A stretch of 64,000 nt of DNA from Ziziphus jujuba (GCF_031755915.1 NC_083390.1:14787001-14851000); one strand, 5' to 3'; numbered from the stretch's first letter, positions 42,429-54,170 are shown. Numbers and translations: made by a program. The notes: generated by a model not told the origin, from the sequence alone.

Positions 42429-45070
42429 CAAAATATGAGTATTTCAAACATACACAGTATATGTATACATAAACATATATGTCAACCTAACACATAACAA
42501 TAGTGTACACCCACACTTATGCACACACATATACATATATATACAAAACGTATATATTTATAAACATTCACACATATATATGAGTGTGTGTGTGTGTGTG
42601 TGTGTGTACATAAACATGTATATATACGATCTAACTTAATTTTTCAATTTTTCACATTTAATAAAATAATTTATTCAAAAATGACATCTTTTTAAATACA
42701 CTACCATAACTCACATAAGTTCACATATAATTAAATTTCACATAAATACATTTTATTACACAAACTAAATATAACAGTAAAATTTAATAATAAGTTCAAC
42801 AATAATTAATCATCAATAATTTCTTCAAACCCATATAATAAATTTTATATAGCAAGCATATCTACATCACATAAAATGGCACAATGAAATTTAATAACAA
42901 TTTGCTTAATTAATTAATTAATTTTTAAACATACATAACATTTTCAGAACCTTAAATAACACAAAGTATATGCAAACAATAATCCAAAAATAATTGAAAA
43001 AGGACCACTCACTCTAATCATCTTGTCCCTTCTTGATCTATTACAGGTTTTGCCATGAGTCTGATCGATGTCTAGCGTACACAAAAAATAATATTACCCA
43101 AATTACTATATATATCTTCCAGCAATACTAGAATATTCTAAATATTCTAAAATTCACTCTCGTTAATGCGAAATTCCAAGGCTTGGTTCTAGAAGGGTCT
43201 GACCATATAGAAATCTCGAGTTAATCTATCATCCGGAATTCAGACTCTTCCGATTTACAAATAATTTCCTTCATAAATTTAATTATTCCATTAGTCTCTA
43301 ATACCCATTGTAAGTCTATATTTGATAATTTCTTAAAGACTACTCCAATATAGTCCAGTTTCTATAGTAGTTCCTAGTTTAGCTAAAAAATGATGAAATA
43401 TTAAATATTTAACCATAATTAGCAATTCATATACCAAATGACAGCTTGCAAGACAAGGATTGAGGATACTTAGCTTAAAGACCCCAATCTCATCGCCAGT
43501 GGCCCAAAAAATGATTGTAAAACATCAGCCAAATTTCAATTTAGTGTATCTCTCATATGGCCTAGAATTTAGGCAAATGGAGGCTGTATTTTAGATCAGG
43601 ATGTTCAAAATAGGGGGGTAAAGTATAAAAATTGGTTGGGTCCACTGGAGGACCATGGAAACGCCGAAAAAACCAAACCCACCATCACCGGCTTCTTTGG
43701 GGCGATTTTCCAACATCCAATGGTGGTTGGCCAGGAAATTTGGGGGCTAATGTTACCGTGAGATGGCTTCCCTCATGGCCGATGCGTGTGGCCAATGGTC
43801 ATCTAAAAAATGGCAAATCCGAGGAAGCTGAGAGAGGGGAAAGGAAGAGAGAGAGAGAGAGACTGAGAGGTGCCCATGAGAAAGAGGGGGTTATTTCTCC
43901 TCGGGAAGCAAAAAGAAAAAGGAAAGGAAAGAAAAGAAATAAAAATAATAATTTTTTATTCAAGGTGACATGTGGCACTCTTCCATTGTGACACGTGACC
44001 CTCTTTCATCATGACATGTGACACATTCCAAGCGGTGACATGTGGTACAAATTAAAGACTCCCTCAATTATTAGCTAGTAAAAATCAATCTTGGAAAAGA
44101 TAATAACAACTTTACAAATGTATAACTTTTGAATCGTAGGTCCAAATTAAGCATGTTGTTAGTCCATGCACTCGTATCAACAAGCCCTTTCATATAACAT
44201 ATTGGTCAATGCCAAAATCTATGTAAATAAAAAGTTAACTTCGGACTCGTTGATTAGTCTGGATTGCATTTTTTTTTAATCATAACTTTCTATTCTTAGC
44301 TCCAATTTTGGCATGCTACCAGTCTCCAAACTCATGTAGATGAGTACTTTGCCCTGGTGCCTTAGTCAACATGAAATTCCTCCTTAGTAAAATGTCAACC
44401 ATGGGACCACTTGGTCAAACTTGCTTAAAAATTCAAATTTCGAGTATTTTTTTAGGTCGCAATGTTACAGATATGATTAGTTGAAGATGGTAAGTTAGAG
44501 AGAGAAAGTGTGGAGGTAGAGAGAGAAAAAGAAGGTAAAGAAAACATGAAAATGGTTGAATTTTGGATTAAAATCCTTTATATTCGAAGGATTCACATAG
44601 AAATTTTGAGATTGATCATAAAATCCCAAAATATGTTGAGTTAGGTGGAGTTAGATTAAGTTTCATAGAAAGGTCTTGAGTTATTCTCGAGATGTCCTAA
44701 CTTCCATATTTACGAAAATGCGACTACAATGTTTTGGACAAAATTTTCAAATCATAGCTTTTTCAATGTGTCATACATCCCCAAACTCATATCAATGAGC
44801 TCGACACAATAGTACCATTGTCAAAAGCAATTTCTAGGAAGGGCCAAAAATCAACTTTTTATCCCTCCTATGAGTCCCACTCAGTCAAAATTGATCAAAC
44901 AACTCAAAAAGTGGAAATTTTTATCCCTTTAAGTATTTTCTGCTATTGGAAATTTTATCAATTCTCAAAAAGTGGGAGCTGTGTTAGATTGCGAATGGAG
45001 GACCATGTAGAGTTAGCATCCTTACATGTTCCAATAACAAGGTATAGAATTTTAAAGATGAAATTTTTCG

Positions 45071-45084
45071 TAAGGGTGGTAGGT
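45071..45084 (+). other. Family E polypurine tract
   Basis: TAAGGGTGGTAGGT just before LTR start TGTAACAAAC; the equivalent in the other copy is CCTAAAGGGGATAGAT. Confidence 0.65.
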
Positions 45085-48000
45085 TGTAACAAACAATTTC
45101 AAGAAAAGATCCTAAATTTGAAATTTTTGATCAACTTGAACAAGTTTAATCAAAGTTTGATTTTTATGTGGATCAGTTTTATTTTTTAAAGATAAAATTT
45201 GACTTTGACTCTTATACCTCTTTGTAGATCTCGTAGATATGAGTTTATGGAACGCGGAGTGCCAAAATGGGAGTTACAATTTGAAAACTATGATCAACAA
45301 CAAGTTATTGGCATTTTTTAAATTATAAGGCATGAAAATTAGGTTAAATTTAGGTTATCTACTTCCTTTCCCCACCCAAAAAACAACAATGACCATTGCT
45401 CCCTCATTTTTAAGTTTCTCTCTCTAGAATCCCAAATGCTGTCTAACTTCTATCTACCATATCTCCCTCATCTAGTGTCCAACCAATGATCCATTAAATG
45501 GTTGCAAAGCTTGCATGGCAAGGAATGCCTTTGGCATTGACATCTTACTAGAATTTTGCAAGAACTAATCAAAATCTCATTGGAAAATTTTTAGATTCAT
45601 TTTCTAATTGTAAGAATTTAGGTACTTTTAGTAAAGGGAAAAAGGAACTTTCCACATGTTTTTCAACTTTACCAGTTCATTTTCAACATCCTTCAACGAT
45701 GTATATGTTTCTATCTTGCCCAACAAAGAAATAAAATTTCATCACCATTTTGTCTTTGATTTTTTGGCAACCTACGATCACCCGTAATTCTGTTTGAAGT
45801 TAGTTTCTTACTTTACATCTCTCTAGCTTCATTTTATTATATAGATTGCATATTTTAGTTAAATTTTGAGAAAATTGAACTTTAAGGGCTTCAGGTAAAA
45901 TGGGTTTGACCAAATTCCATTCACCACGGTGGTTTTTTGTGACTTAGCTTCACCATTTTATGTTCTAAGTGGTTCCTAGACATTTTGAAAGATTTAACTA
46001 ATTGGAATTATGGAAATAATGAAAATATGCAATTTTGATGTTTATGGATTTTGGGTATTTTTATTGAATAAGACTGTTTGATACTTGATATTAGGATTTT
46101 CATGCTTATGAGAGTGAATTAGGAAGTTTAGAAAGCACTTGTTGAGTCGTATATCTTTTGGGAAATTAATTTAGTATCTTGGCACTATTTTAAGAATCTA
46201 CAATGATATTAAAGGTGATCCTAAACCCAGTAAAGGCTAAGCTAAATTATCCTAGTGAATATTCATTTTCCAATTGAGTTGGGATATATGTACATATATA
46301 AATGTTTATAGATTATATGTTTATGCTATATATAATATATATATATATATATTTCCAATATATGAATTTCAATGATTTTATATTGTGTGATTGAATTTCT
46401 GTTTTCGAAAATGATTTGACATGATATGCATAATTTACACTATTATATTTTTTCAAAAAGTTATGATGCCTAGTTTTCTTCCTTTGATATATTTTCTGAT
46501 GATGATGATGATTTAAAATATTTGGTTGGCAGTTAGCTCCATATGACATTAACTACAAATGTAGTCCATTGATATTCATCATTTTTAAAATTTGGCATAT
46601 TAATTAGCTGGATCAAATGCCAAAGAGCTTTTCTTTTATTTGGATATTTGTACCACCAATGACCCTTGTGGAAAAAGAGATCATTAGTTGAAGCAATGTC
46701 CAAATAAAAGGAAAGCTCCTCAACATGATGAATTCTATCCTGATACTGACAAGCTAGAAGTATGATGGATGTGAGCTAAAACATTATTGATTATTCCGAA
46801 TAACTGTTGAATTTGTTTCCCTCCTTTTAATTCATCTCAGAATTCTCTAGCCTTTTCTGATGAATTTCATGTTGTTGCCTTTCAAAGACATTATTAAGTA
46901 TCTCATTTTAGGCCTTACTGTTAGAAAAGATGTTTTAGGGTCTTACAACACAACGGCTATTGCCCTTCTTTCCACTCTAATTCTTAATCCCATTTCAAAC
47001 TTTGAAATAACTGCGAAAACCAAACTAGATGACTATTAGTACTGTTATATTATGTTTGGGAATATAACTTTATATGGCTTTATATTATTAATTATTTTTG
47101 AAATATTTATGATGAATATTTGATATGATTATGCTTTGAGTATGTAGATAATTATGGATATATTAGGATTATGATTTTGGAAATTGTATTATACTTTAGA
47201 ATATCATATATAAATTGTGGATTTAATATGTGTACCACTACCATATCATGGATTTGGATTTGACGGCTATGATATTGCATTGTTATATATATATATTATC
47301 ATCCTTTACTTTGATCACGTGTTTCATTAAGGTTAAATCTAAGGTCCTTGCTCTATGGTGCTTTAGGATGCTAAGAACTATCAAACAATTTCCCCCTCTG
47401 GTATGTGGTATGGTACATGAGGGATTTTTTATATTTTGGATTATGGATACAATGTTTACTTATGATATTTTGGACTATCGATAAAATGCTTATTTTTACT
47501 TATGATACTTATATGAACTCCAAGTTCTATTTTAGTAAAAGGTTATGGTATTTGCTAATATTATTCTATTTCCTTATATGAAATGTGATTTACTTGGAGT
47601 ATGGGAAATTATTTATGTTTTATGAAATTCTTTTTCCAAAATCAAAGACTTATTGAAATAGTAATCATAAGGTCTTAAGGGAAATGATTTGAGTTATTTA
47701 CTCATTGAATTTGTCGTATAGTGTTATGTCTTAAAACTACCACTTAGAACTCAGCTGACAGGTTACATATATCACATCAAGACATCTTTATTGTTCGTAC
47801 ATTATTTCTCTATTGATGTATTGTTCTTTTCCTTTGACTCTGATGATATTATGCATTCTTTCTTTCGCTGATTCTGATGTATAAATTATATTAAGCATTT
47901 TTAGTATTTTGCATTTCTTTATTTGTACTCTTTAGACTTCTCTAATGGATTGGGCCATACATATAGAACCCTTTTGTTGTTTGTGGTGATTTTGAAATTA

Positions 48001-48170
48001 TTTAGTTGCATTGTTGTTGAGAAATATTTTAAAAGTATTTTCTTACATATGAAATGTTTTTGGTATAATATCCAATTTTATAGGGAAGATTTTGTTGGGT
48101 TTCGGTAAAGTTTTCGATGAGGCTTTCCCTAAGAAAGACCACATGGGTGTCAAAGGACCTTTTGACTTAT
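45085..48170 (+). repeat. Family E LTR (plus)
   Basis: Starts TGTAACAAACAATTTC. The 80-bp module lies in reverse complement at about 45221-45296, as expected for a plus-oriented LTR. The end near 48170 (GGCTTTCCCTAAGAAAGACCACATGGGTGTCAAAGGACC) matches the left edge of 19575-21475 in reverse. No gene; several short chance ORFs. Includes a miRNA-like hairpin. Confidence 0.6.
46620..46724 (+). other. miRNA-like hairpin inside family E LTR
   Basis: Arms 46624-46646 (AGAGCTTTTCTTTTATTTGG...) and 46697-46720 (TGTCCAAATAAAAGGAAAGC...) pair over about 24 bp with G:U pairs and about one mismatch. The 50-nt loop can form a further short stem (AATGACC with GATCATT). It could equally be a small MITE remnant; I do not recognise a known miRNA. 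Confidence 0.4.
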
Positions 48171-49830
48171 CCTATTAACTTGTATTAAAGCATTAGATTT
48201 CTTTATTCTATAAACTTGCACTTATATGTGCGTCCTTTTCTTTCTAATATTTATTTTATTGTCTTAACATTATTCTCGTTCTTCATGTTGGTTTGGCTGC
48301 AATGTAAAACTTAAGTTGCATCATCAATTCCTATTGATATTGTTTTATCCTTCTAGACTCTTGTCTTCTATCTTGATATATGTTAGGATAAGTTGTCATG
48401 TTTAAGTTGCAATATCCTTTTGTTTTTCACTGATTGATTTTTTTTTTTCTTTCCAAACATGCGTATTTATTATAATTGTATTGATTGGTTTGGATATGAC
48501 TTTTAAGTCTACTTTTCTTCATATTAATTTAAAGATGCCCTCTAGAAGTAGATGTGGTGGGCTTAGACTTTAGCATGAGTTAGATAGGAGTGTCAATTTG
48601 ATTGTACAAAATATGGATACTGTAAATTGTTTAGCTAAGATTTTGTATAAAACTATTAAAAGTGAAGTTATTAAGGCTAAGAGGCATAGTGCTTCATACA
48701 ATGCTTGACCTCGACTTTATAATGGTACTTCCAAGATTATTTAAAAAGGGGTTGTTACAGTTCTAAGTTATCTGGTAGTCACAGCTACATCAATGGTTCT
48801 CATCATGGACAACTTGATAGTCACCAGGATAGAAGATTTAAGTATAATTTTCATGTTTCGCGTGGCTCTTATGAAAAATTTCATTTTAGGATTTATCAGA
48901 TTGGCAATGGATGCTACTATTGTGAAATTATGTTCAGACAATCAACTCCACTTAAGATGTTATTGTACGAAAGACGTGGAATTCTTCCTTCACAATTTAT
49001 ACATGCATTTTCTACATGATATTTACATTGTTCAAAGTGTATTCAATGTCAAGCTTTTCTCTTGGATACTTAATGATCTCTCATTTAGTTTGTGACTTTG
49101 CAAATGAGGGCCCAATGATATTATAAGTTGTCACCAAAATGAGAAACAAATTTTATTAGTAATTTTATTTCTAGTTGCATGATGTTGAAATATGATGAGT
49201 AATCAGTAAAGATTAACTACAAGAAAGACCACATGGTTCATCCTTAGACCATGGCATCAAGGATATATTGTGAATGAATCATACAAATGAAGAAGCTAAG
49301 TAGAAATCTGAGGAGCAAATGCAAGCTTAACATCCATAACTTTCCCATTTTTGTAGAATTGAAATTTCCAAAACAGTTTAAGGGCATGATTCATGTTTCT
49401 TATAGATCTTGTTGGAAACATCACTCTAGAGTTGTTAGAGGCAGAATGATTGTTTCTATTATGGACAGTTGGTTTAAAACAGATAAGATTGTTTTCATTT
49501 TATGCATAGCAATATTGGAGTTCCTAAAGCAAGCAATGAATTATTGATGCTAAAAGACATAGGATAAAAACATACCAGATTGTAAGAGGTCCTACTAGCA
49601 TTGAACAACATTCTACAAATACAGTTGAAGACTAAGATCAAGGAGGATGATAAATAGGCAGAAGCAAAGTGTTCATCATAAGCTAGACGAAACCCAGATC
49701 ATTCTGATGACGTGAATGAGATTTTCACACTTATTGAAGACTCCTTATAGCTTAGATAGATGATTAAGAGTGGTCTTTTATAAATAGCAATGATAGTTGC
49801 ACACAAGTTTGATCATTGGTTTTACCATTC
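48171..49830 (+). pseudogene. Family E internal region, copy 2
   Basis: Matches 21476-23691. Reads MPSRSRCGGLRL at 48535, RSVNLIVQNMDTVNCLAKI (gag-like start) and RLYNGTS at about 48715. The protease part seen in copy 1 is deleted here. A 100-codon frame (48793-49095) and an 86-codon frame (49287-49547, ending ILEFLKQAMNY) correspond to frames in copy 1 but match no family I can name. The right end fades near 49830. Confidence 0.55.
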
Positions 49831-50273
49831 AGAGACCACTATCTCAAAAGCAACAGTAGCAGAAAACCTTAAAGACCCATAGCTAAATGTAGTTTTATGC
49901 TTAACTAAGCTACTATCTTTGGAACAGCCATGGCCACCCGCTAGACAAACACCATTTTTTTTTTTTTTTGTTAATAATTCGAAGGGAGAAATATAGGAAA
50001 AGACTACAAAATAATCCAGGAAAAATACCTTCTTGTACAATTAAAAGAGAATAAACGATCCGACATCTAGGGGCATTGTTAAAAATTTACAACTTCAAAT
50101 CAAAACTATAGCTAAGAGTAGCCATACAATCTAGCACAAAATTCCATTCCGGATGCAAGTGTCTAATAAAGAAACTAGTATTACTACTAATCAAATTGTT
50201 ATGACTACAAACCAAACCATGACATGGATAGGAAAGTTGTGTACCCTTGAGACTCTAAGTATAAACAATAAAG

Positions 50274-51263
50274 TGATGCGAACCCGCCCGAGCTCGCACA
50301 ACCGACGACTCACTGGTGTACTGATCCGATACGGATGAAGACTGGACTGATCACTAGGGCTCAAGCTAAGAGGTTTAAGGACAACCTTGCTGCCTTTATC
50401 CAGAAAGTAATTCATTCTCAAAAGGACTTGTCCATACCTGAAGATAAAAGACCTGTTTTAAGTATTCAAGTGGTGGAGGCTGATACATCGGACACCCATA
50501 CATCGAACATTTTATATCGGACACCCATGTCTCGGACATCTGACCTTGGACTTCGGATATCGGATGTAACTTAGCTCGGATAGACATCAGTTAGCTTGGA
50601 CAGATATCAGTTAGCTCGGACAGACATAAGTTAGCTTGGACAGACATAACTTAGCTCGGACATTAGGCGGACATAAGTTAGCTCGGACATCAGACATAAG
50701 CCAGCTTAGTTGTCAAACTAGACAGCTCGTTTTCTGATTTGCGTTTGACTTTTCTTTTTGGGTTTTTATTTATTTATTTGCTGGACAAATAAGTTTAGGA
50801 AATTTTTTATTTTATTATTTTGTTTGTAAATTAATTAATTCCTAATTGAAAATAAGGGAATTAATTAATTAGATTAGGAAAAGGAAAGATTCGGTCAAGC
50901 TAGAACTCTTCATTATGTGGCCGATTTTTCCTAGGGTTTTTAGGGTTTATTTTGTTTCTTTCAAAGCCTATTTAAAGGCTTATTTTTCAATAAGAAGACA
51001 ACTTTGATTTGATTGAGAAAATACTTGTGAGATTAATTATCTCTTTCTTCTTTGAGAACACCTAAAACACCATTAGAGAATTGGTTGTTTTAGCTTGACT
51101 TATCAATAGGTTTTCCATCCCCTATTGTGGCGTCTACATTATACCAAGGTTTCTAACCATAGGTTGGTTAGGGGTTGAGATCCATTCCATTAGAACTTGA
51201 ACTTAATTAAGATCCGGGCTAATATAATACGGGTTAGGAGCAGGTCGTCCTAGGTTCGTATCA
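50274..51263 (+). mobile_element. Solo LTR of the Gypsy A/B/C family, with minisatellite
   Basis: 990 bp, TGATGCGAACCC...GGTTCGTATCA. Flanking 5-mers TAAAG (50269-50273) and TAGAG (51264-51268) differ at one base, so this is an aged target duplication. Encodes the family motif TRAQAKRFKDNLAAFIQKVI near its start. It carries a 20-bp array not seen in the sister LTRs. Confidence 0.93.
50571..50700. repeat. 20-bp minisatellite within a solo LTR
   Basis: Units of the form TTAGCTCGGACAGACATAAG: four 20-bp copies in exact register (50571-50650), then variants of 23-27 bp. A related CATCGGACACCCA motif recurs just upstream (about 50487-50530). Confidence 0.9.
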
Positions 51264-51779
51264 TAGAGGAATCTGATTCCATAATAATGTTATAGAACTT
51301 CAAGTCTATAACCAACCTCAACCGCTATTAAACTCCTTAAAGTAAGGAGATAACTAGATTTACAAAGTTAACATCAAACCTTAAAATCCAAATTCCTTAG
51401 TTGTCATGATAAACTCAACAAACACCAGCAAGACTATCATTTGGTGAAAGCTTCCATCTATGTTAGGTTTAAGATAATTAGCATTAGAAAGCTCCCATTT
51501 AAGCCAACTAGGAATTTTAGGTTCATTCGCCATGGTTTTGCTGATAAATTTTTTCATATCCAAGCCATAGCTACAAATCACATCCATCAAATTAGAAAGC
51601 CAAGAAAAATTTTCCTCAAAAATTAACTGGCAACACCATTTCTAAATGACTCAGCAACCAACGGAAAAAATAGCATTCCATCAAACATTTTCAATATGAG
51701 ATGAAAAAAAGTAATTTTCCTTTTCCATTTAAGATTTACAACCAACTAAACATCCGAAGTATAAAGGAAAAAATTGGAT

Positions 51780-53320
51780 CAGTATCAAGCAATCTAACAA
51801 ATAACCAAATGCCCCAAACAACAATACACCCCTTAAAGCATGAAAAATGTCCTAATTATGATTCATACAAATAGGACATGCTGCATGAGGACTAAGGATT
51901 TCTACTAGAATTGGTAAATAATCTAAGGCTTTTATTAATTCTGCTAGCATTGGAGATGAGAATCCGCCCGTGCCTGTACAACCGACAACCCACTGAGGTG
52001 CTGACCCGATACGGATGAAGAATAGGCCGATCACTATGGCTCAAGCTAAGAGGTTTAGGGACAATCTTGCTGCCTTTATCTAGGGAGTAATTCATTCTTA
52101 AGTAGGCTTGTCCATACCCGAAGATATAAGGCCTATTTTGAGCATACAAGTGGTGAAAGCTGATACGAACCCGAATAGCATTTTTGGTGCATTTAAGGAT
52201 TTTAGGCAGCGGGAAATTGGGTCAAATCTTCTTGAATTCACTTGATTTCATTAAAAAGTCATGGTAACTGGTCAAGACTGAAGCTAAGCTGGTCATTTAA
52301 GGCTTGTGCGCATGAGAGAGAAATTGGTTGGTTTTTACTGTTTTTCTTGCTGGCTTTACTGTATTTTGTTGAGTTGGCTTTTTTTCTTTGATCCAAGCAA
52401 AGGCAACATGTGGGACTTCATGATCATCCTATTTGGCATCCTAGAAGGCATATGGAAGCTGATTTGGAGCTTAGATTGGTTAAAGTCAACTTAATAAAAA
52501 AGATAGTATTTTAGTTTCCTAATTTGATTTCTACTTTTTGTTTTAGGAAATTACCTTTACTTTTGATTTTTTATTTGTTTATTTGCTGGATAAATAACTT
52601 TAGGAAAGTTATAATTTTATTATTTTGGGTTGTAAATTAATTAATTCCTAATTCAAATAAAGGAATTAATTAATCAAATTAAGATTAGGAAATGTTGTAA
52701 ATTTCGGCCAACACTTTAGTTTCCTAATGCTAGCCGGTTTTGACCTAGTTTCTAGGATTTTATTTTGTAACTTTGCTACCTATTTAAGGGCTTATTTTTT
52801 AGGAAGAACACACCATTAATAATATCTAGAAAATTATTCATGAGATTGAATTCTTTTTGTTCTCTTTGAACACCTAAAATACCATTAGTGAGTGAGTGTT
52901 TTAGTTTGACTTATCAATAGAATATCCATCACCTATTGTGGCATCTTCATTATACCAAGGTTTCTAATTATAGGTTGGTTAGGGGTTAAGGTGACCATTA
53001 GAACTTGAACATAATTGGATCTGGGCTAATATAATTTCAGGTTTAGGCGCAGGTTGTCCTAGGTTCGTATCAATTGGTGAACAATCTTTTCTAAACTGTA
53101 TGTCAACAAAAAAATTTGCAGCCGAGGAATGGCTTCCAAGCTCCAAATATAATTCCAATCCTAAGCACAACATTAATATGATTTTTGAGCCAAAAAATAT
53201 AAGCAGATTTAACTATAAAGACCCCATCAGAAGAAATGGACCTGATTTGGGAATCTTCATTATTCAAATTAGTAGAAACAAGGATATTGAAAATGTCATA
53301 CCTTAGTTTCTTAGAAACAA
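51780..53320 (-). pseudogene. LINE zf-RVT region, split by a solo LTR
   Basis: Right part (53100-53300): SDGVFIVKSAYIFWLKN...KFFC, the typical (DGxFxVKSAY...IKxFxWRLxxxxLPT) region, ending KRLFTN at the LTR. Left part (51790-51950): INKSLRLFTN...CPICMNHN, then IFHALRGCIVVWGIW, the CxxC...H...C zinc motif of zf-RVT. Confidence 0.82.
51954..53072 (+). mobile_element. Second solo LTR of the Gypsy A/B/C family in the LINE
   Basis: 1119 bp; starts AGATGAGAATCC (TG has become AG) and ends GGTTCGTATCA. Perfect target duplication ATTGG at 51949-51953 and 53073-53077. Confidence 0.95.
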
Positions 53321-53559
53321 AACTAGCCTACTTCTTCATTTGCCACATGCCATTAGATATCATGTCAGCAACTTTAAATTCTAGTCCATATTAAAATCAT
53401 TAGTGAATCGATCTAAAATGCTACTATAATGCAGCCACTTATCTTATAAGAAACTGACATTTTACCATTTCCTAGTCTTTAAGTAACACCATGACTTAAA
53501 AGGGAAAGCCCTGATTAAATACCTTTCCAAAAATAAGAGCTAAGACTTTTAGAATGATT

Positions 53560-54170
53560 AAAGGCCCTTGTAACAATACTTAAATTTTATTTATTTTTTA
53601 GCACACAAGCCCACAAACTCTCATAATCCTATAAAAGCCTCCAAGCTAGCTTCATTAATAAAGCTTGATTCATAAAACAACTTTCTTGACTACAAGCCAT
53701 CCCATATTTTGAGGTCTGTAAATAGTATCCCAACTGACCACATGCATCTTTTCATTATTGTTACAACCTTGCCAAAAAAGTCATGATTGACCTTATCAAT
53801 TTCCTTACATACATTTTTAGAAAAAGTCAGCATTTGCATGGTGTAAATAGAAATTAAATTAAGCATCGGTTTTCACAAGGTAGCTCTACGAACTAAAGAG
53901 AAAGAATTATCTTTCCAAGCAGTGAGGTTATTTATCATCTTATCAAGAGTAGCTTTAAAGTTCTATTTCCTTTAGTATCCATAAAAAAAAATTAACACCC
54001 AAATATTTCCCAAGATCATCAGAAATATGAACTAAGTCAAACTACAAACACAACTTTTGGGATTTCTGATAGTATATTTAGAAGATGAATATCACTTTTT
54101 TTCAATCCCAAAAGGTTAATAATCAAACTATACCAAGAAAATCAAATAGTTAGGGCCAATTAAAACCGGG
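53560..54170 (-). pseudogene. LINE reverse transcriptase C-terminal part
   Basis: Minus strand at 53930-54050: ISDDLGKYLGVNFF, FKATLDKMINNLTAWKDNSFSLVRRATL, MLNLISIYTMQM. This matches the L1 RT thumb region (YLGxPL...LDKxxxxLxxWKxxxLSxAGRxTLxxSVLxxIPxYxMQ). At 53640-53760 HVVSWDTIYRPQNMGWL matches the HWVxWxxxCxPKxxGGLG motif. Upstream RT motifs (YADD) are not present. Confidence 0.85.

Larger units (their letters stand above)
39663..44469 (-). mobile_element. Unit F copy 1: 4.8-kb non-coding element with TSD
   Basis: 4807 bp inserted in the Gypsy D LTR; perfect target duplication GATAT at 39658-39662 and 44470-44474. On the minus strand it starts TGTAACATTGCGACC and ends GGGTCTTGATA. The TG start, 5-bp duplication and the 80-bp module shared with D and E LTRs argue that it is a gypsy LTR, i.e. 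a giant solo LTR. A LARD-type element is the alternative, but I see no terminal direct repeats within it. No coding frame: the longest plausible ones (e.g. 43632-43991) match nothing. It contains minisatellites, an AAT-rich microsatellite, a triplicated module and a palindrome. A second copy starts at 61068. Confidence 0.82.
30140..44930 (-). mobile_element. Gypsy D: old chromovirus-like element with long LTRs, doubly interrupted
   Basis: Minus-strand Ty3/gypsy element. The left LTR (about 30140-32851) and right LTR (about 37215-39662 plus 44475-44930) align along their length with many indels. PPT at 32852-32866 and a degenerate PBS at 37200-37211 fix the orientation. Interior remnants in order (right to left): gag, zinc knuckle, protease, RNase H tail, integrase; most of RT is missing. 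Interrupted by a Copia-1 solo LTR and by unit F. Removing these two insertions gives an element of about 9 kb. Strongly decayed, so old. Outer boundaries are approximate. Confidence 0.8.
37215..44930 (-). repeat. Gypsy D 5' LTR, interrupted by unit F
   Basis: 37215-39662 aligns with 30140-32380, and 44475-44930 aligns with 32390-32830 (including GTTAGAGAGAGAAAGTGTGGAGGTAGAG and the 80-bp module at 44737-44812). The gap between is unit F with its GATAT duplication. It contains a GT run (37414-37436). The extreme LTR start (TGTAATGACC) is missing; family E sequence begins near 44931. Confidence 0.75.
44931..49830 (+). mobile_element. Family E gypsy copy 2 (decayed)
   Basis: Order: 150 bp of internal 3' end, PPT, LTR of about 3.1 kb, then an internal region. 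An LTR with internal sequence on both sides suggests a tandem (LTR-internal-LTR-internal) arrangement from which outer parts were lost. The internal part matches 21476-23691. Orientation is plus. Boundaries approximate, no target duplication found. Confidence 0.6.
49970..51640 (-). pseudogene. LINE RNase H domain and 3' end, split by a solo LTR
   Basis: At 51381-51590 the frame reads WLKWELSNANYLKPNIDGSFH, the start of plant LINE RNase H (WxPPPxGWxKLNTDGS). It continues to LVIDLKFYNIIMESDSS, the ...RNIIVESDS motif, at about 51270. After the inserted LTR it ends around 50080-50140 with DCMATLSYSFDLKLxIFNNAP, matching the usual LINE terminus (LAxxG...xxxxNxPP). A short 3' UTR and poly(A) follow. 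Confidence 0.82.
49955..54170 (-). mobile_element. 5'-truncated L1 LINE remnant carrying two solo LTRs
   Basis: Minus-strand non-LTR retrotransposon of the plant L1 type: RT C-terminal part, zf-RVT region, RNase H and a poly(A) tail (15 T on the plus strand, 49955-49969). Stops and frameshifts throughout. Endonuclease and RT core are absent. After removal of the two nested LTRs (50274-51263 and 51954-53072) about 2.1 kb of LINE sequence remains. I did not find its target duplication. Confidence 0.85.

Noticed and set aside
43632..43991. 119-codon plus-strand frame in unit F
   Set aside because: No recognisable domain. The corresponding part of copy 2 (near 63900) shows no matching conserved frame, and the C-terminal Lys/Arg/Glu run reflects a GA-rich tract.
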